The translations under genes and the position numbers were made by a program. Positions 19,304 through 28,490 of a DNA stretch of 64,000 nucleotides are shown here, piece after piece. Numbering within the stretch: the stretch's first letter is position 1; every line of letters starts with the position of its first letter. The notes under the pieces were generated by a model. It made no database searches, was not told the origin of the DNA, and saw only the letters and a program-made list of their open reading frames with translations. The DNA lies in contig NZ_JGZU01000009.1 of NCBI RefSeq assembly GCF_000741765.1, forward strand, positions 86,882 through 150,881, given 5' to 3'. The stretch comes from Bifidobacterium tsurumiense. Its GTDB lineage: Bacteria > Actinomycetota > Actinomycetes > Actinomycetales > Bifidobacteriaceae.

Positions 19304-20509
19304 ATGAAGACACTCAAGGATCTCGGTGATCTCAAGGGTAAGCGCGTTCTCGTTCGCGCTGATTTCAACGTTCCGCTGGACGGTACCACCATTACTGATG
19401 ATGGTCGTATCAGGGCTGCGTTGCCGACGATTAATACGCTGCGTGAAGAGGGCGCTAAGGTCATTCTGATGGCCCATCTGGGTCGTCCTAAGGGACAAGT
19501 TGTTCCTGAACTCTCCTTGGCTCCTGTGGCCAAGCGTCTGGGCGAGCTGCTCGGTGTGGATGTGCCATTGGCTGAGGACACCTATGGTGAGGATGCGCAG
19601 GCCAAGGTCGCCGCAATGCAGGATGGCGATGTGGTTCTTCTGCAGAATGTGCGTTTCAATCCTGAAGAGACCAGCAAGGATGCTGCGGAGCGTTCCGCCT
19701 ATGCCAAGAAGATCGCGGCATTGGGCGATGTGTTCGTTTCCGACGGTTTCGGCGTGGTCCACCGTGCACAAGGCTCGAATTACGATGTGGCAGCTGATCT
19801 GCCGGCTGCAGCAGGTTTGTTGGTTGAGAAGGAAGTCACCGCACTTTCCAAGGCGACTGTCGATCCTGTTCGCCCGCTTACCGTGGTGCTTGGCGGTTCC
19901 AAGGTTTCTGACAAGCTCGGTGTTATCGAGAACCTGCTGAGCAAGGCTGATCGCCTGGTCATCGGCGGCGGCATGGTGTTCACCTTCCTCAAGGCCAAGG
20001 GTTACGAAGTTGGTACTTCCTTGCTGGAAGAGGATCAGCTGGACAAGGTCAAGGGATACATCGAAACCGCTGAGAAGAACAATGTAGAGCTTGTGCTCCC
20101 CACCGATATCGTCGTCAATGCAGGATTCCCTGCAGGCGATACCCCGGTCGCTCCTGAGGTAGTGCCGGCCGACGCCATTCCTGCGGACAAGATGGGTCTT
20201 GATATCGGCCCGGATTCCCAGAAGCTCTTCCACGACAAGATCGTTGATTCGAAGACTGTCGTTTGGAATGGTCCTATGGGCGTATTCGAAGTGGCTGCTT
20301 TCGCTGACGGTACCCGTGCTGTTGCTCAGGGTCTGGTTGATGCCACCGCAGCAGGCGCTTTCACCATTGTCGGCGGCGGCGATTCCGCTTCTGCTGTGCG
20401 CAACCTCGGTTTCGAAGAGAAGGGCTTCTCGCACATCTCCACTGGTGGCGGCGCTTCTCTCGAATTGCTTGAGGGCAAGGAACTCCCGGGACTGAAGGTG
20501 CTCGACTAA
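19304..20509 (+). CDS. pgk: Phosphoglycerate kinase
   Basis: Glycolytic enzyme that transfers phosphate from 1,3-bisphosphoglycerate to ADP. Signature RVLVRADFNVPLD lies at residues 14-26, the substrate-binding HLGRPKG near 60, GGSKVSDKLGVI near 200 and the nucleotide loop GGGDSASAVR near 360. About 401 residues, normal length. The ATG at 19304 has GAAAGGA six bases upstream; the longer open frame to 19184 would run through the whiA terminator. tpi and secG follow in the same direction, and codon use looks highly biased as expected for an abundant enzyme. Confidence 0.98.
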   Translation: MKTLKDLGDLKGKRVLVRADFNVPLDGTTITDDGRIRAALPTINTLREEGAKVILMAHLGRPKGQVVPELSLAPVAKRLGELLGVDVPLAEDTYGEDAQAKVAAMQDGDVVLLQNVRFNPEETSKDAAERSAYAKKIAALGDVFVSDGFGVVHRAQGSNYDVAADLPAAAGLLVEKEVTALSKATVDPVRPLTVVLGGSKVSDKLGVIENLLSKADRLVIGGGMVFTFLKAKGYEVGTSLLEEDQLDKVKGYIETAEKNNVELVLPTDIVVNAGFPAGDTPVAPEVVPADAIPADKMGLDIGPDSQKLFHDKIVDSKTVVWNGPMGVFEVAAFADGTRAVAQGLVDATAAGAFTIVGGGDSASAVRNLGFEEKGFSHISTGGGASLELLEGKELPGLKVLD

Positions 20510-20533
20510 TCGACACTCACGTATCCGTGATGT

Positions 20534-20561
20534 GCGGGCATGCTCATAGCGGCATGCCCGC
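20534..20561 (+). terminator. Hairpin after pgk
   Basis: A 10-bp perfect stem GCGGGCATGC/GCATGCCCGC with an eight-base loop. There is only a weak T-rich tail, so it may attenuate or stabilise rather than fully stop transcription before tpi. Confidence 0.6.
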
Positions 20562-20606
20562 TATGCTTTGTCGTCTGTAATCAAAGTGCGCATAGTAAGG
20601 AGCGAT

Positions 20607-21401
20607 ATGCCGCATCGAATTCCACTCGTGGCAGGTAACTGGAAGATGAATTTCGATCATCTGGAGGCCACGTATTTCGTGCAGAAACTGGCTTGGTCGT
20701 TGCGTGATGTCCGCTTTGATTACAAGCGTTGCGAAGTGGCGTTGATGCCTTCGTTCACATCACTGCGAAGCGTGCAAGTGCTTGTGGAAGCGGATCGTCT
20801 CAATATCACCTATGGTGCACAGGCGGTTTCCGTCACCGCGCAAGGCGCATTCACGGGCGACGTTTCGGCGGATATGCTGGCAAGTTTGGGTTGCTCATAC
20901 GTGATTGTCGGCCATTCTGAGCGCAGAAAATATCATCCCGAAGATGACGCCAATATCGTGGACCAGGTCCGTGCAGTCCTGGCAGCCGATATGCAACCGA
21001 TATTATGCGTGGGGGAGAGCTTCGAGGAACGCAGGCAGGGCATCGAACTTGATTTTGCTGTGGGTCAGGTGCATGACGTGACCCGTGATCTTTCTGAGGC
21101 TGAAGCAGCACGACTTATCGTTGCGTATGAGCCGGTTTGGGCCATCGGCACAGGCATGGTGGCGACTCCGGAAACCGCACAGGATGCCGCCAAGGCAATA
21201 CGTGACGATTTGCGCAAGAGCTTCAATGCGTCCGTGGCCGATTCCGTGCGTATTTTGTATGGCGGATCGGTGACTTCCAAGAACGCTTCCCAGCTCATCA
21301 GCGAACCTGATGTGGACGGTTTCCTGGTCGGCGGCGCTTCGCTTGATGTCGATGAGCTAGCCACGATTGCCCGCCTTGCGGCAAAATCCGGATCACGGTA
21401 A
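20607..21401 (+). CDS. tpi: Triosephosphate isomerase
   Basis: Interconverts dihydroxyacetone phosphate and glyceraldehyde 3-phosphate. Catalytic residues are visible: Lys in AGNWKMN (residue ~13), His in VIVGHSERR (~100), Glu in VAYEPVWAIGTG (~175), and the phosphate loop LYGGSV near the C-terminus. The ATG at 20607 has AAGGAG upstream; the extra 13 codons of the open frame have none. 264 residues, slightly longer than most. Confidence 0.98.
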   Translation: MPHRIPLVAGNWKMNFDHLEATYFVQKLAWSLRDVRFDYKRCEVALMPSFTSLRSVQVLVEADRLNITYGAQAVSVTAQGAFTGDVSADMLASLGCSYVIVGHSERRKYHPEDDANIVDQVRAVLAADMQPILCVGESFEERRQGIELDFAVGQVHDVTRDLSEAEAARLIVAYEPVWAIGTGMVATPETAQDAAKAIRDDLRKSFNASVADSVRILYGGSVTSKNASQLISEPDVDGFLVGGASLDVDELATIARLAAKSGSR

Positions 21402-21485
21402 CTTCGTGGGTCTTGACACGCTGTTGTTGTTCAAGGCCTTGCGCTATTGTTAATCACAGTAACTTGTCTTTGGAGGTTAACCCGT

Positions 21486-21734
21486 ATGTCGGTTGTCAAG
21501 CTCGTATTGCAGATCATCCTGGTCATCTTCAGCGCTTTGCTGACACTGCTTATCCTTATGCACCGTGGCAAGGGTGGCGGTTTGTCAGATATGTTCGGCG
21601 GTGGTCTGACCCAGAACGCGGGTTCCTCAGGCGTTGCTGAGAAGAATTTGAACCGCTGGACGGTGATCATTGCACTGTTGTGGGTGGGAATCATCATCGC
21701 TCTTGATCTGATGACCAAGTTCGGCGTTGCCTGA
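21486..21734 (+). CDS. secG: Preprotein translocase subunit SecG
   Basis: Small inner-membrane subunit of the SecYEG channel. In 82 residues there are two hydrophobic segments (about 5-22 and 55-75) linked by the family loop RGKGGGLSDMFGGG. The ATG at 21486 is preceded by GGAGGT. Placement after tpi is common in actinobacteria. Confidence 0.93.
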   Translation: MSVVKLVLQIILVIFSALLTLLILMHRGKGGGLSDMFGGGLTQNAGSSGVAEKNLNRWTVIIALLWVGIIIALDLMTKFGVA

Positions 21735-21750
21735 TTGCACAAGACGTACT

Positions 21751-21787
21751 GAATCCGGGTTTTTCGTAAGCGCGAGAACCCGGATTC
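21751..21787 (+). terminator. Terminator after secG
   Basis: GAATCCGGGTT pairs perfectly with AACCCGGATTC around a T-rich loop, followed by TTGT. It closes the pgk-tpi-secG group. Confidence 0.75.
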
Positions 21788-21815
21788 TTGTATATGGAGA
21801 AGACTTAAGGCGGAT

Positions 21816-22661
21816 ATGACACACCTCTCAACTCTTGAACGTCCTGAATTAGTGGTTGTGGACCTTGACGGCACGTTGATGCATGATGCACCAACCTTTG
21901 AGGAACGTTTTGTCAGCGATTACAGCATCTGGGTTTTGCAACGACTCCATGATTCCGGCATACGCTGTGCGGTGTCCACGGCTCGTCCGGTGAGCACAGG
22001 CCTTTCCTTCGTTCAGAAACTACCGACGGATGCATGCTCGTATCTCAATGGCGCTTTGATTGATTTTCAGCCATTGCAGTCCGATTTCGACAGCTTGACG
22101 AATCCGGTGAATGCTTCTCAGCAGCATGTGGTCAAGGTCGGTTTTCCCTCGCGCAGGGCGTGTGAGGTATGCCTTCAACTACTCAGCGAAATCCCTGATC
22201 TGCGCATCGGCATTGTGATGGATGATATGCGGTATACCAATTTCGATGTCAGGGAGTATTGGACTACGCAATCGTTCACCATAACCGATTTTCACGATGT
22301 CCCTGAGGGTGTTGCCGATAAGATCATTATCTTCCCCAAGGCAGGGCAGTCTGCATTGCTTGAACAATTGGTTCCTGAGGATCTTGCGGTCAATATTTCC
22401 GAAGGCGTGATGTGGATGCTCATGAATCCTATGGCAAATAAGGAACAATCCTTGATGACCATATGCAAGCGCTTTGGCATTTCTCCTCGCAAAACCGTGA
22501 GTTTCGGCGACGATACGATTGACATCGCCATGCTTCAGCGTTCAGGAATAGGAGTTGCGGTTGCGAATGCGCATACCGATGTGCTGCATATTGCCGATGA
22601 GGTCTGTCCTTCAAATAATCTGGATGGCGTTGCCCATTGGATAGAGGAACATCTGCTATAG
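21816..22661 (+). CDS. Cof-type HAD hydrolase
   Basis: A sugar- or nucleotide-phosphate phosphatase of HAD subclass IIB, 281 residues. Motif I is VVVDLDGTLMHD with both Asp residues present. Motif IV is VSFGDDTIDIAMLQRSGIGVAVANA. The cap between them is alpha/beta as in Cof/YbiV. It starts 29 bases after the secG terminator. Substrate unknown. Confidence 0.9.
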   Translation: MTHLSTLERPELVVVDLDGTLMHDAPTFEERFVSDYSIWVLQRLHDSGIRCAVSTARPVSTGLSFVQKLPTDACSYLNGALIDFQPLQSDFDSLTNPVNASQQHVVKVGFPSRRACEVCLQLLSEIPDLRIGIVMDDMRYTNFDVREYWTTQSFTITDFHDVPEGVADKIIIFPKAGQSALLEQLVPEDLAVNISEGVMWMLMNPMANKEQSLMTICKRFGISPRKTVSFGDDTIDIAMLQRSGIGVAVANAHTDVLHIADEVCPSNNLDGVAHWIEEHLL

Positions 22662-22713
22662 AATATGGCCTAAGGCCACAGGATTGCGAAGAGATGAGAG
22701 GGAGCGAGTTCTG

Positions 22714-24231
22714 ATGTCATTTTGTATGCATTGCGGGTCTCCGCTTTCGGCGGATGACAGGTTTTGCCAAAACTGCGGGACGCCGGTAGGATCCGTTCAG
22801 CCGGGTGCACAGCCGGGGGAGCAAATCAAATCGAGCCCCGATGTGCAGGATGTCGTATCCGGGCAGGCCAACCAGGTTCCGACAGTTCCTGAACTGACGA
22901 TGCCAGCCATGCCTCAGAAGACGCAATCCCAAACTGCAATTCCTGCAATAGGCGATCAACTGTCGTATTCCGGTGTTGGAGCCTCATCGAATGCGGCTAG
23001 GCAGCCCTCTGCATTTCCTGGAGGCGAAGGCACCGGCTCTGATACGCAATCTCCGACCCAAGGAACACAAGGCTTTGTGTCCAGCAACCTTGGGCAGAAC
23101 TATGAACAAGGCATGGCAGCGCAGGGCAGTGGTTTTCAGAGTGTCCACGATCAGGGCATCGGACAAGAGCAGCCCATACAGAGTCAGCCTGTTGTCGGCA
23201 ATGATTTTGACACCTTCATGGCGCAATATGATGAAGGAGAACAAGAATGCGCCACTGGGAGTGCTGCCCAAAGTCCGGTGCTTGCAGATCCCACGGTGCC
23301 TATGGCAGCAACATCGAATGCCAATTCTTCTGGAAGCGCCACAAGCAGTTCTTCTACTCGCCGTATGGGAATTATCGTAGCCATTATTTCGGTGATTGCG
23401 GTCATTGCCATCGTGACCACTGTGATTCTGGGGCATCAACTTGCCTCAGAGCGAGCGGCTTCGACGGCTTCCAACACATCTGCATCCGCTGCCAGCCCTT
23501 CTTCATCTGCAAGCAGTGATAGTTCGAGCACTACCTCGGCATCGCCGGATAGTTCCAGCGCGGATGCTGCCGTGAGTTTTTCCAGTGCTGATTTCGATTC
23601 CATAATCGATGCATACTCGACCACCGATGTCGCAGTCTCGATTTCAACAGTCGGAGCCGAAGCAACGACCTATGATTCCAAGCAGTCAAACCAGAGGCTC
23701 GTTGCAGCAGGGTTGTATCTGCCGGTGTATTTGGCGGCTACGAATAATGGTGAGACCTCAAATGCGACAGCCAGTGACATGATGAGCAGCATGAACAATG
23801 ATGCCGCCAACCAGCTGATTGCTGATCTTGGTGGAACTCAAGGCGTGAATGCATGGTTGTCATCCCATGGCTATGCTTCCACCGAATTGCAAAGAAATTA
23901 CGGTGATGTTGCTGCGTCGAATGAAGGCAAAGAGAATTACACCAGTGCACAGGATGCTGTGGCTATGCTGAATGCCGTTGCCAAGACCTCAGCAGTGTCA
24001 TTGATGAGTGTCGATGTGGCATCAAGCGGGGTTACCATCCCAGAAGGCATGACGGTTGCAGCCCATCGAGGTTCAGGCATTCAAAACAGTGTGAACTATT
24101 TCCTCATTGTCAAAGACAAAGGTGTGACGGTATCCGTCGCCATTATGACTCATGATCAGGGTGATACCCGTGCCGCTCAGTTGACCACGGCAGTGCTTTC
24201 CCGCATTCATAGGAGCATTACCAAGAAGTAG
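22714..24231 (+). CDS. Zinc-ribbon membrane protein with degenerate beta-lactamase-like domain
   Basis: Layout of the 505 residues: an N-terminal zinc ribbon (CMHCGSPLSADDRFCQNCGTPV); a long Gln/Pro/Ser-rich cytoplasmic linker; one membrane helix near residues 220-242 (MGIIVAIISVIAVIAIVTTVIL); a Ser/Thr-rich outer stalk; and a roughly 220-residue outer domain. That domain resembles class A beta-lactamases: MNNDAANQLIADLGGTQGVNAWLSSHG matches the SDN-loop region, and NYTSAQDAVAMLNAV the following helix. The catalytic SxxK position reads AGLYLP and no KTG is present, so it should be catalytically dead and may instead bind cell-wall peptide or a partner. Start 22714 has AGGGAG upstream. Confidence 0.72.
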   Translation: MSFCMHCGSPLSADDRFCQNCGTPVGSVQPGAQPGEQIKSSPDVQDVVSGQANQVPTVPELTMPAMPQKTQSQTAIPAIGDQLSYSGVGASSNAARQPSAFPGGEGTGSDTQSPTQGTQGFVSSNLGQNYEQGMAAQGSGFQSVHDQGIGQEQPIQSQPVVGNDFDTFMAQYDEGEQECATGSAAQSPVLADPTVPMAATSNANSSGSATSSSSTRRMGIIVAIISVIAVIAIVTTVILGHQLASERAASTASNTSASAASPSSSASSDSSSTTSASPDSSSADAAVSFSSADFDSIIDAYSTTDVAVSISTVGAEATTYDSKQSNQRLVAAGLYLPVYLAATNNGETSNATASDMMSSMNNDAANQLIADLGGTQGVNAWLSSHGYASTELQRNYGDVAASNEGKENYTSAQDAVAMLNAVAKTSAVSLMSVDVASSGVTIPEGMTVAAHRGSGIQNSVNYFLIVKDKGVTVSVAIMTHDQGDTRAAQLTTAVLSRIHRSITKK

Positions 24232-24256
24232 TTCCGGTTTGCGAAGTCACGGTCAT

Positions 24257-24296
24257 ATATGCCTTCTGCACTTGTGTGTGGAGGCATATGTTTTTT
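24257..24296 (+). terminator. Terminator after the zinc-ribbon membrane protein gene
   Basis: ATATGCCT pairs with AGGCATAT and is followed by GTTTTTT. Confidence 0.8.
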
Positions 24297-24546
24297 CTGC
24301 GTTGAATCACGAGTAAGCATATGTTGATAGGAATGCGCTGCGGATATGGCTCAGGAGTGAGACTCCGGAATGAGGTTGCAGAAACATGGCTGAAGTATAA
24401 AGCGATGGAAATGGTTGCAGAATATGGTGATGGGAATATGGCCAGAGGACATATAGCCAGAGGACATGAGGAGAGGGTTTAGCCACAGGCTATCGCTGCA
24501 AGATAAGGCTCCGGGATTTAGATACTGAATACGGATACTAGATTTC

Positions 24547-24600
24547 AGATGCACGGATTCAGATGCACGGATTCAGATGCACGGATTCAGATGCACAGAT
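24547..24600. repeat. Tandem 14-base repeat
   Basis: The unit AGATGCACGGATTC is repeated three times exactly, with a fourth partial copy. It is too short and gap-free to be a CRISPR array. Confidence 0.9.
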
Positions 24601-24602
24601 AT

Positions 24603-24641
24603 GAAAATGGGCCCGACTCCATAAGGAGCGGACCCATTTTC
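24603..24641. terminator. Terminator of tal (bidirectional)
   Basis: A stem of about 16 bp with a few G:U or mismatched positions joins GAAAATGGGCCCGACTCC to GGAGCGGACCCATTTTC. It has A-rich and T-rich edges on either side, so it can work on both strands. Confidence 0.85.
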
Positions 24642-24701
24642 ACGTCACGCCGAAGTGTGACGGTTGGGATTGATTATCGAAGAATCATTCCTGTAAGTGA
24701 A

Positions 24702-25805
24702 TCAGGCATTCACGCGGTCGATACCAGCCTGAACATCAGCCAGAACGGTATCCCAGGACTTGATGAATGCTGCAACGCCGTCAGCCTCAAGCTTGTCGGT
24801 GACAGCCTTGAAGTCGATGCCGAGCTCAGCCAGCTTGTCCATCACAGCGTGTGCATCTTCATAAGTGCCCTTGATGCTTGGAGCGCCATTGCCGTGATCA
24901 GCAAGAGCGTTCAGAGTCTTCTCAGGCATGGTGTTCACCACGAATGGAGCGACCAGTTCGTCGACATACTTGCAATCGGAGTATGCGGCGTTCTTGGTGC
25001 CGGTGGAAGCCCACAGAGGACGCTGCTTCTTGGCGCCCTTGGCCTCGAGATCGGCCCAACGAGGATCCTCGGCGAACTTCTTCTCGAAGAGCTCATAGGC
25101 CAGACGAGCGTTGGCCACAGCAGCCTTGCCTTCGAGGGCCTTGGCTTCTTCGGAACCGTTCTCTTCGAGCAGCTTGTCCACAGCGGAATCCACGCGGGAG
25201 ACGAAGAAGGAAGCCACGGAACCGATGTGCTTGAGGTCATGACCGTTGGCGGCAGCCTGTGCGATGCCCTCGATGAAGGCATCGATGACCTGCTCGTAGC
25301 GCTCGAGCGAGAAGATCAGGGTGACGTTCACGGAAATGCCCTTGGCCAGGGTTGCGGTGATTGCTGGCAGACCTTCGAGGGTTGCAGGAATCTTGATCAT
25401 CGCGTTCGGACGGTCAACCTTCTCCCACAGTTCCACTGCCTGGACTGCGGTTGCTTCGGTCTCGTGGGCCAGACGAGGATCCACCTCGATGGAGACGCGG
25501 CCGTCAACGAAATCGGTCTTCTCTGCAACTTCACGGAAGATATCGGTGGCGTTGCGCACATCGGTGGTGGTCAGCTCGCGAATAGCGGTTTCCACATCCA
25601 CCTTGCCGAGTTCCTTGAGCTGGGCATCATATGGGCCGACCTGGCTCAATGCCTTCTGGAAGATGGAGGGGTTGGTGGTGACGCCGACGACGTTCTTGTC
25701 AGCGATGAGCTCCTGCAGGTTGCCCGACTCGATGCGGGTGCGGGACAGATCGTCCAGCCAGATGGAAACGCCGGAATCGGACGTGCGCTGAGTTGCTTCA
25801 GTCAT
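24702..25805 (-). CDS. tal: Transaldolase
   Basis: Moves a dihydroxyacetone unit between sugar phosphates; in bifidobacteria it forms, with transketolase, the sugar-rearranging part of the fructose-6-phosphate phosphoketolase pathway. The family start SGVSIWLDDLSRTRI and VVGVTTNPSIF are present. The Schiff-base Lys lies in AMIKIPATLEGL (about residue 140). 367 residues, typical of the actinobacterial TalB-like form. ATG has AAGGAG. Codon use is strongly biased, as in tkt, which lies just upstream on the same strand. Confidence 0.97.
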   Translation of the reverse strand: MTEATQRTSDSGVSIWLDDLSRTRIESGNLQELIADKNVVGVTTNPSIFQKALSQVGPYDAQLKELGKVDVETAIRELTTTDVRNATDIFREVAEKTDFVDGRVSIEVDPRLAHETEATAVQAVELWEKVDRPNAMIKIPATLEGLPAITATLAKGISVNVTLIFSLERYEQVIDAFIEGIAQAAANGHDLKHIGSVASFFVSRVDSAVDKLLEENGSEEAKALEGKAAVANARLAYELFEKKFAEDPRWADLEAKGAKKQRPLWASTGTKNAAYSDCKYVDELVAPFVVNTMPEKTLNALADHGNGAPSIKGTYEDAHAVMDKLAELGIDFKAVTDKLEADGVAAFIKSWDTVLADVQAGIDRVNA

Positions 25806-25855
25806 TTGTTATTTCTCCTTATATTCCGCTATGGAACAAATCTTTAATTGTGCAT

Positions 25856-25884
25856 GTGGGCCGCACATGAGGTGTGCGGCCCAC
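25856..25884 (-). terminator. Hairpin between tkt and tal
   Basis: A perfect 12-bp stem GTGGGCCGCACA/TGTGCGGCCCAC with a five-base loop just after the tkt stop. No strong T tail follows, so partial read-through into tal is possible. Confidence 0.7.
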
Positions 25885-25890
25885 GAATCA

Positions 25891-28000
25891 TCACTTGGCG
25901 GCTTCGACTTCAGCGATGGATGCCTTGGCGGCTTCCACCACATGCTCGGCGGTGATGCCGAGGTCGATCATATTCTGTGCGCCGTCACCCTGCAGACCGA
26001 ACTGCTCGATGGAAACAGGCTTGCCGTAGCTACCGAGGTACTTGTACCAAGGCATTGCCACACCGGCTTCGACGGAGACACGAGCCTTGACAGCGGCAGG
26101 AAGCACGGCTTCCTTGTATTCCGCGTCCTGCTCCTCGAACCATTCCAGCGAAGGAACGGAAACGACGCGAGCCTTCACGCCTTCATCGGCAAGGGTCTTT
26201 GCTGCAGCAACTGCCCACTGGACCTCGGAACCTGAAGCCATGAGGATGACATCAGGGGTTCCTTCGGTTTCGACGAGCACATATGCGCCCTTCTTCACGC
26301 CCTCGCGAGCCTTCTGTGCGGTTTCTGCCAAAGCAGGCACGCCCTGACGGGTGAGCACCATTGCGGTCGGCAGAGAGTTCGACTTCTCGAAGAATGCACG
26401 GTAGGCTTCTGCGGTTTCGAAGGCATCAGCCGGGCGAACCACTTCGAGCTGAGGCATTGCGCGGAATGCTGCCAGGTGCTCAATCGGCTGGTGGGTCGGA
26501 CCATCCTCGCCGACGGCGACGGAGTCGTGGGACCAGATATACAGGTTCGGGATCTCCATAAGAGCAGCCAGACGCACAGCCGGACGCTCGTAATCGGAGA
26601 ACATGAAGAAGGTGCCGCCGAATGGGCGAGTGTGGGAGCCCAGCAGGATGCCGTTGGTGATGGCGCCCATGGAGAACTCGCGCACGCCGAAGTGCAGCTG
26701 ACGACCGTATTCGTCGCATACAGGCCACTGTGCGGTTTCGTTGCCCTTTGGAGCGAAGGTTGCAGCACCCTTGAGATCGGTCTTGTTGGAACCGCCCAAA
26801 TCAGCGGAACCACCCCAGAGCTCAGGCATAACGGCTGCGATTGCATTGAGGATGGTGCCGGAAGCGCCGCGGGTTGCGATGCCCTTGCCGACCTCGAAGC
26901 CTTCTACTGCCTTGTCGATGGCCTCGTCGAAGCCTTCAGGCAAATCGCCGGTCTTGATGCGATCGTACAGAGCAGCCTTGTCCGGGTTGGCCTTGCGCCA
27001 AGCGTCGAACTTTTCGTCCCATTCCTTATGAGCTTCCAGACCGCGCTCGGCGACCTTGCGTGCATGTGCAAGAGCCTCTTCGTCAACGTGGAAGTTCTCT
27101 TCAGGATCGTAGCCCAGGACCTTCTTCAGGCCAGCAACGGCTTCTGCGCCGAGCTTGGAACCGTGAGCGGAAGGATCGTTGGTCTTGCCTGGGGTCGGCC
27201 ATGCGATCAGGGTATCGACCTTGATCAGCTTTGGCTGGTTCGGAGCTTCCTTCTGTGCCTTCTCTACGACGGCTGCGAATCCGTCAACGTCTTCCTTGTA
27301 GGAGCCGTCAGGCTGGATGAAGCTGAACTCATCGGTGTACCAGCCGTATGCCTGGAAGCGCTTAAGCACATCCTCAGCAAGCACCAGATTGGTGTCGCCT
27401 TCGATTTGGATGCGGTTTGCGTCGAAGATTACGGTCAGGTTGCCAAGTTCCTGGTTTGCTGCCAAGGATGCTGCTTCGCCGGAGATACCTTCTTCGATAT
27501 CGCCTTCGCCGCAGATGACCCAGATCTTGTGGTCGAATGGGGAATCGCCCTTAGGAGCCTCAGGGTCGAGCAGGCCACGCTGGAAGCGCTCACCATAAGC
27601 GAAACCGATTGCGGAGGCAAAGCCCTGTCCCAGAGGACCGGTGGTCATTTCAATGCCAGGGGTCAGGCCGAACTCAGGATGGCCCGGAGTGCGGGTCTCA
27701 GCGCCACCGCGGAAGTTCTTCAGATCGTCCATGGTCAGGCCATAGCCGGACAGATACAGCTGGACATACTGGGTAAGGGAGGCATGACCGCCGGAAAGAA
27801 TAAAACGATCGCGACCTTCCCAGTTGGGATCGTTCGGATCGTGCTTGATGAAGTGCTGATAGAGGGTGTAGGCGATCGGTGCCAGAGGAGACGGGGGATC
27901 CGGGGTGTCCGCTGCCCGCCTTTTCAACCGCATCAGCCGAAAGGACCTTGGCCATGGTAATGGCGCGTGCGTCCAGTTCGGTTTCCTTGAATTCGGTCAT
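25891..28000 (-). CDS. tkt: Transketolase (one-base frameshift near the N-terminus in this sequence)
   Basis: Transfers two-carbon units using thiamine diphosphate, a key step of the bifid shunt. The protein begins MTEFKETELDARAITM at 28000 with GGAAGGA upstream and runs to SGHPGSPVS. The frame then breaks near 27886-27892 and continues as LAPIAYTLYQHF to the stop at 25891. The total is one base more than a multiple of three; one fewer base gives a 702-residue protein of normal length. TPP motif GEGDIEEGISGEAASLAANQ and the pyrimidine-domain sequences FMFSDYERP and VGEDGPTHQPIEHL are intact. Because the enzyme is expected to be essential here, a sequencing or assembly error is more likely than a real loss. 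Confidence 0.93.
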
Positions 28001-28490
28001 TGGTGTATTTTCCTTCCAATAATTCGGGCAACCGCCTTCGGCATCTGCTTCGGCGGTCTATGCCCTCACATTGCTCTTACATAGTAACTGGGTCAACCGA
28101 CTAAGGCTTTCGGATTTGGCGTGTTCTGTGACTTTCTGTGATGTTAGCGCTCACAGGGATGAAATCCTTGCGGTATGCGATCAAGTCTTCCGCGCACAGG
28201 GGAGTAATTGCATGAATATCCGCCGTATAGACAGGCACAGTTACGGCAATATATTCTGAGAACGAAAGCGATTAGCACTCAACGTCATGGAGTGCTAAAC
28301 CGGTGTGTAACATATTTTGCGAGCCGTGGAGTCACAGTTGTTAATGGGTAGGTCATACATGCTATCGGTCAGACGATTGTGCTGAATGCCCATACGCTAA
28401 GGAACAGATTCCATACATAACTGGAATATGCAATCGCAGCACTGATTGCGATGAGCACATCCAAGGTCCACAGAGTCAAAGGAGGTCGGC
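28001..28490. other. Divergent promoter region between tkt and hrcA
   Basis: Holds the outward promoters of tkt (left) and hrcA (right). The only recognisable element is the CIRCE at 28272-28298. No gene or RNA was seen in the rest. Confidence 0.7.
28272..28298. promoter_or_regulatory. CIRCE operator (HrcA binding site)
   Basis: TTAGCACTC, nine bases, GAGTGCTAA: a perfect match to the CIRCE inverted repeat bound by HrcA. It lies about 190 bases before hrcA, so hrcA (and perhaps dnaJ) is predicted to be autoregulated and heat-inducible. Confidence 0.95.

Larger units (their letters stand above)
24232..24701. other. Intergenic region with terminators and short tandem repeats
   Basis: No gene is supported. 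A terminator lies just after the zinc-ribbon gene, GCCAGAGGACAT is repeated near 24441 and 24459, three 14-base repeats lie at 24547-24588, and the tal terminator sits at 24603-24641. The rest shows nothing recognisable. Confidence 0.7.

Noticed and set aside
19289..20434. 381-residue minus-strand frame
   Set aside because: Antisense shadow of pgk with no ribosome site.
24547..24600. Possible CRISPR array
   Set aside because: The 14-base units are back to back with no spacers, and no cas gene is present.
24549..25847. 432-residue open frame on the plus strand across tal
   Set aside because: Antisense shadow of transaldolase; it even crosses the tal terminator and the tandem repeats.
26476..27960. 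494-residue open frame on the plus strand across tkt
   Set aside because: It is entirely antisense to transketolase, whose biased codons leave the opposite frame open; no ribosome site or family match.
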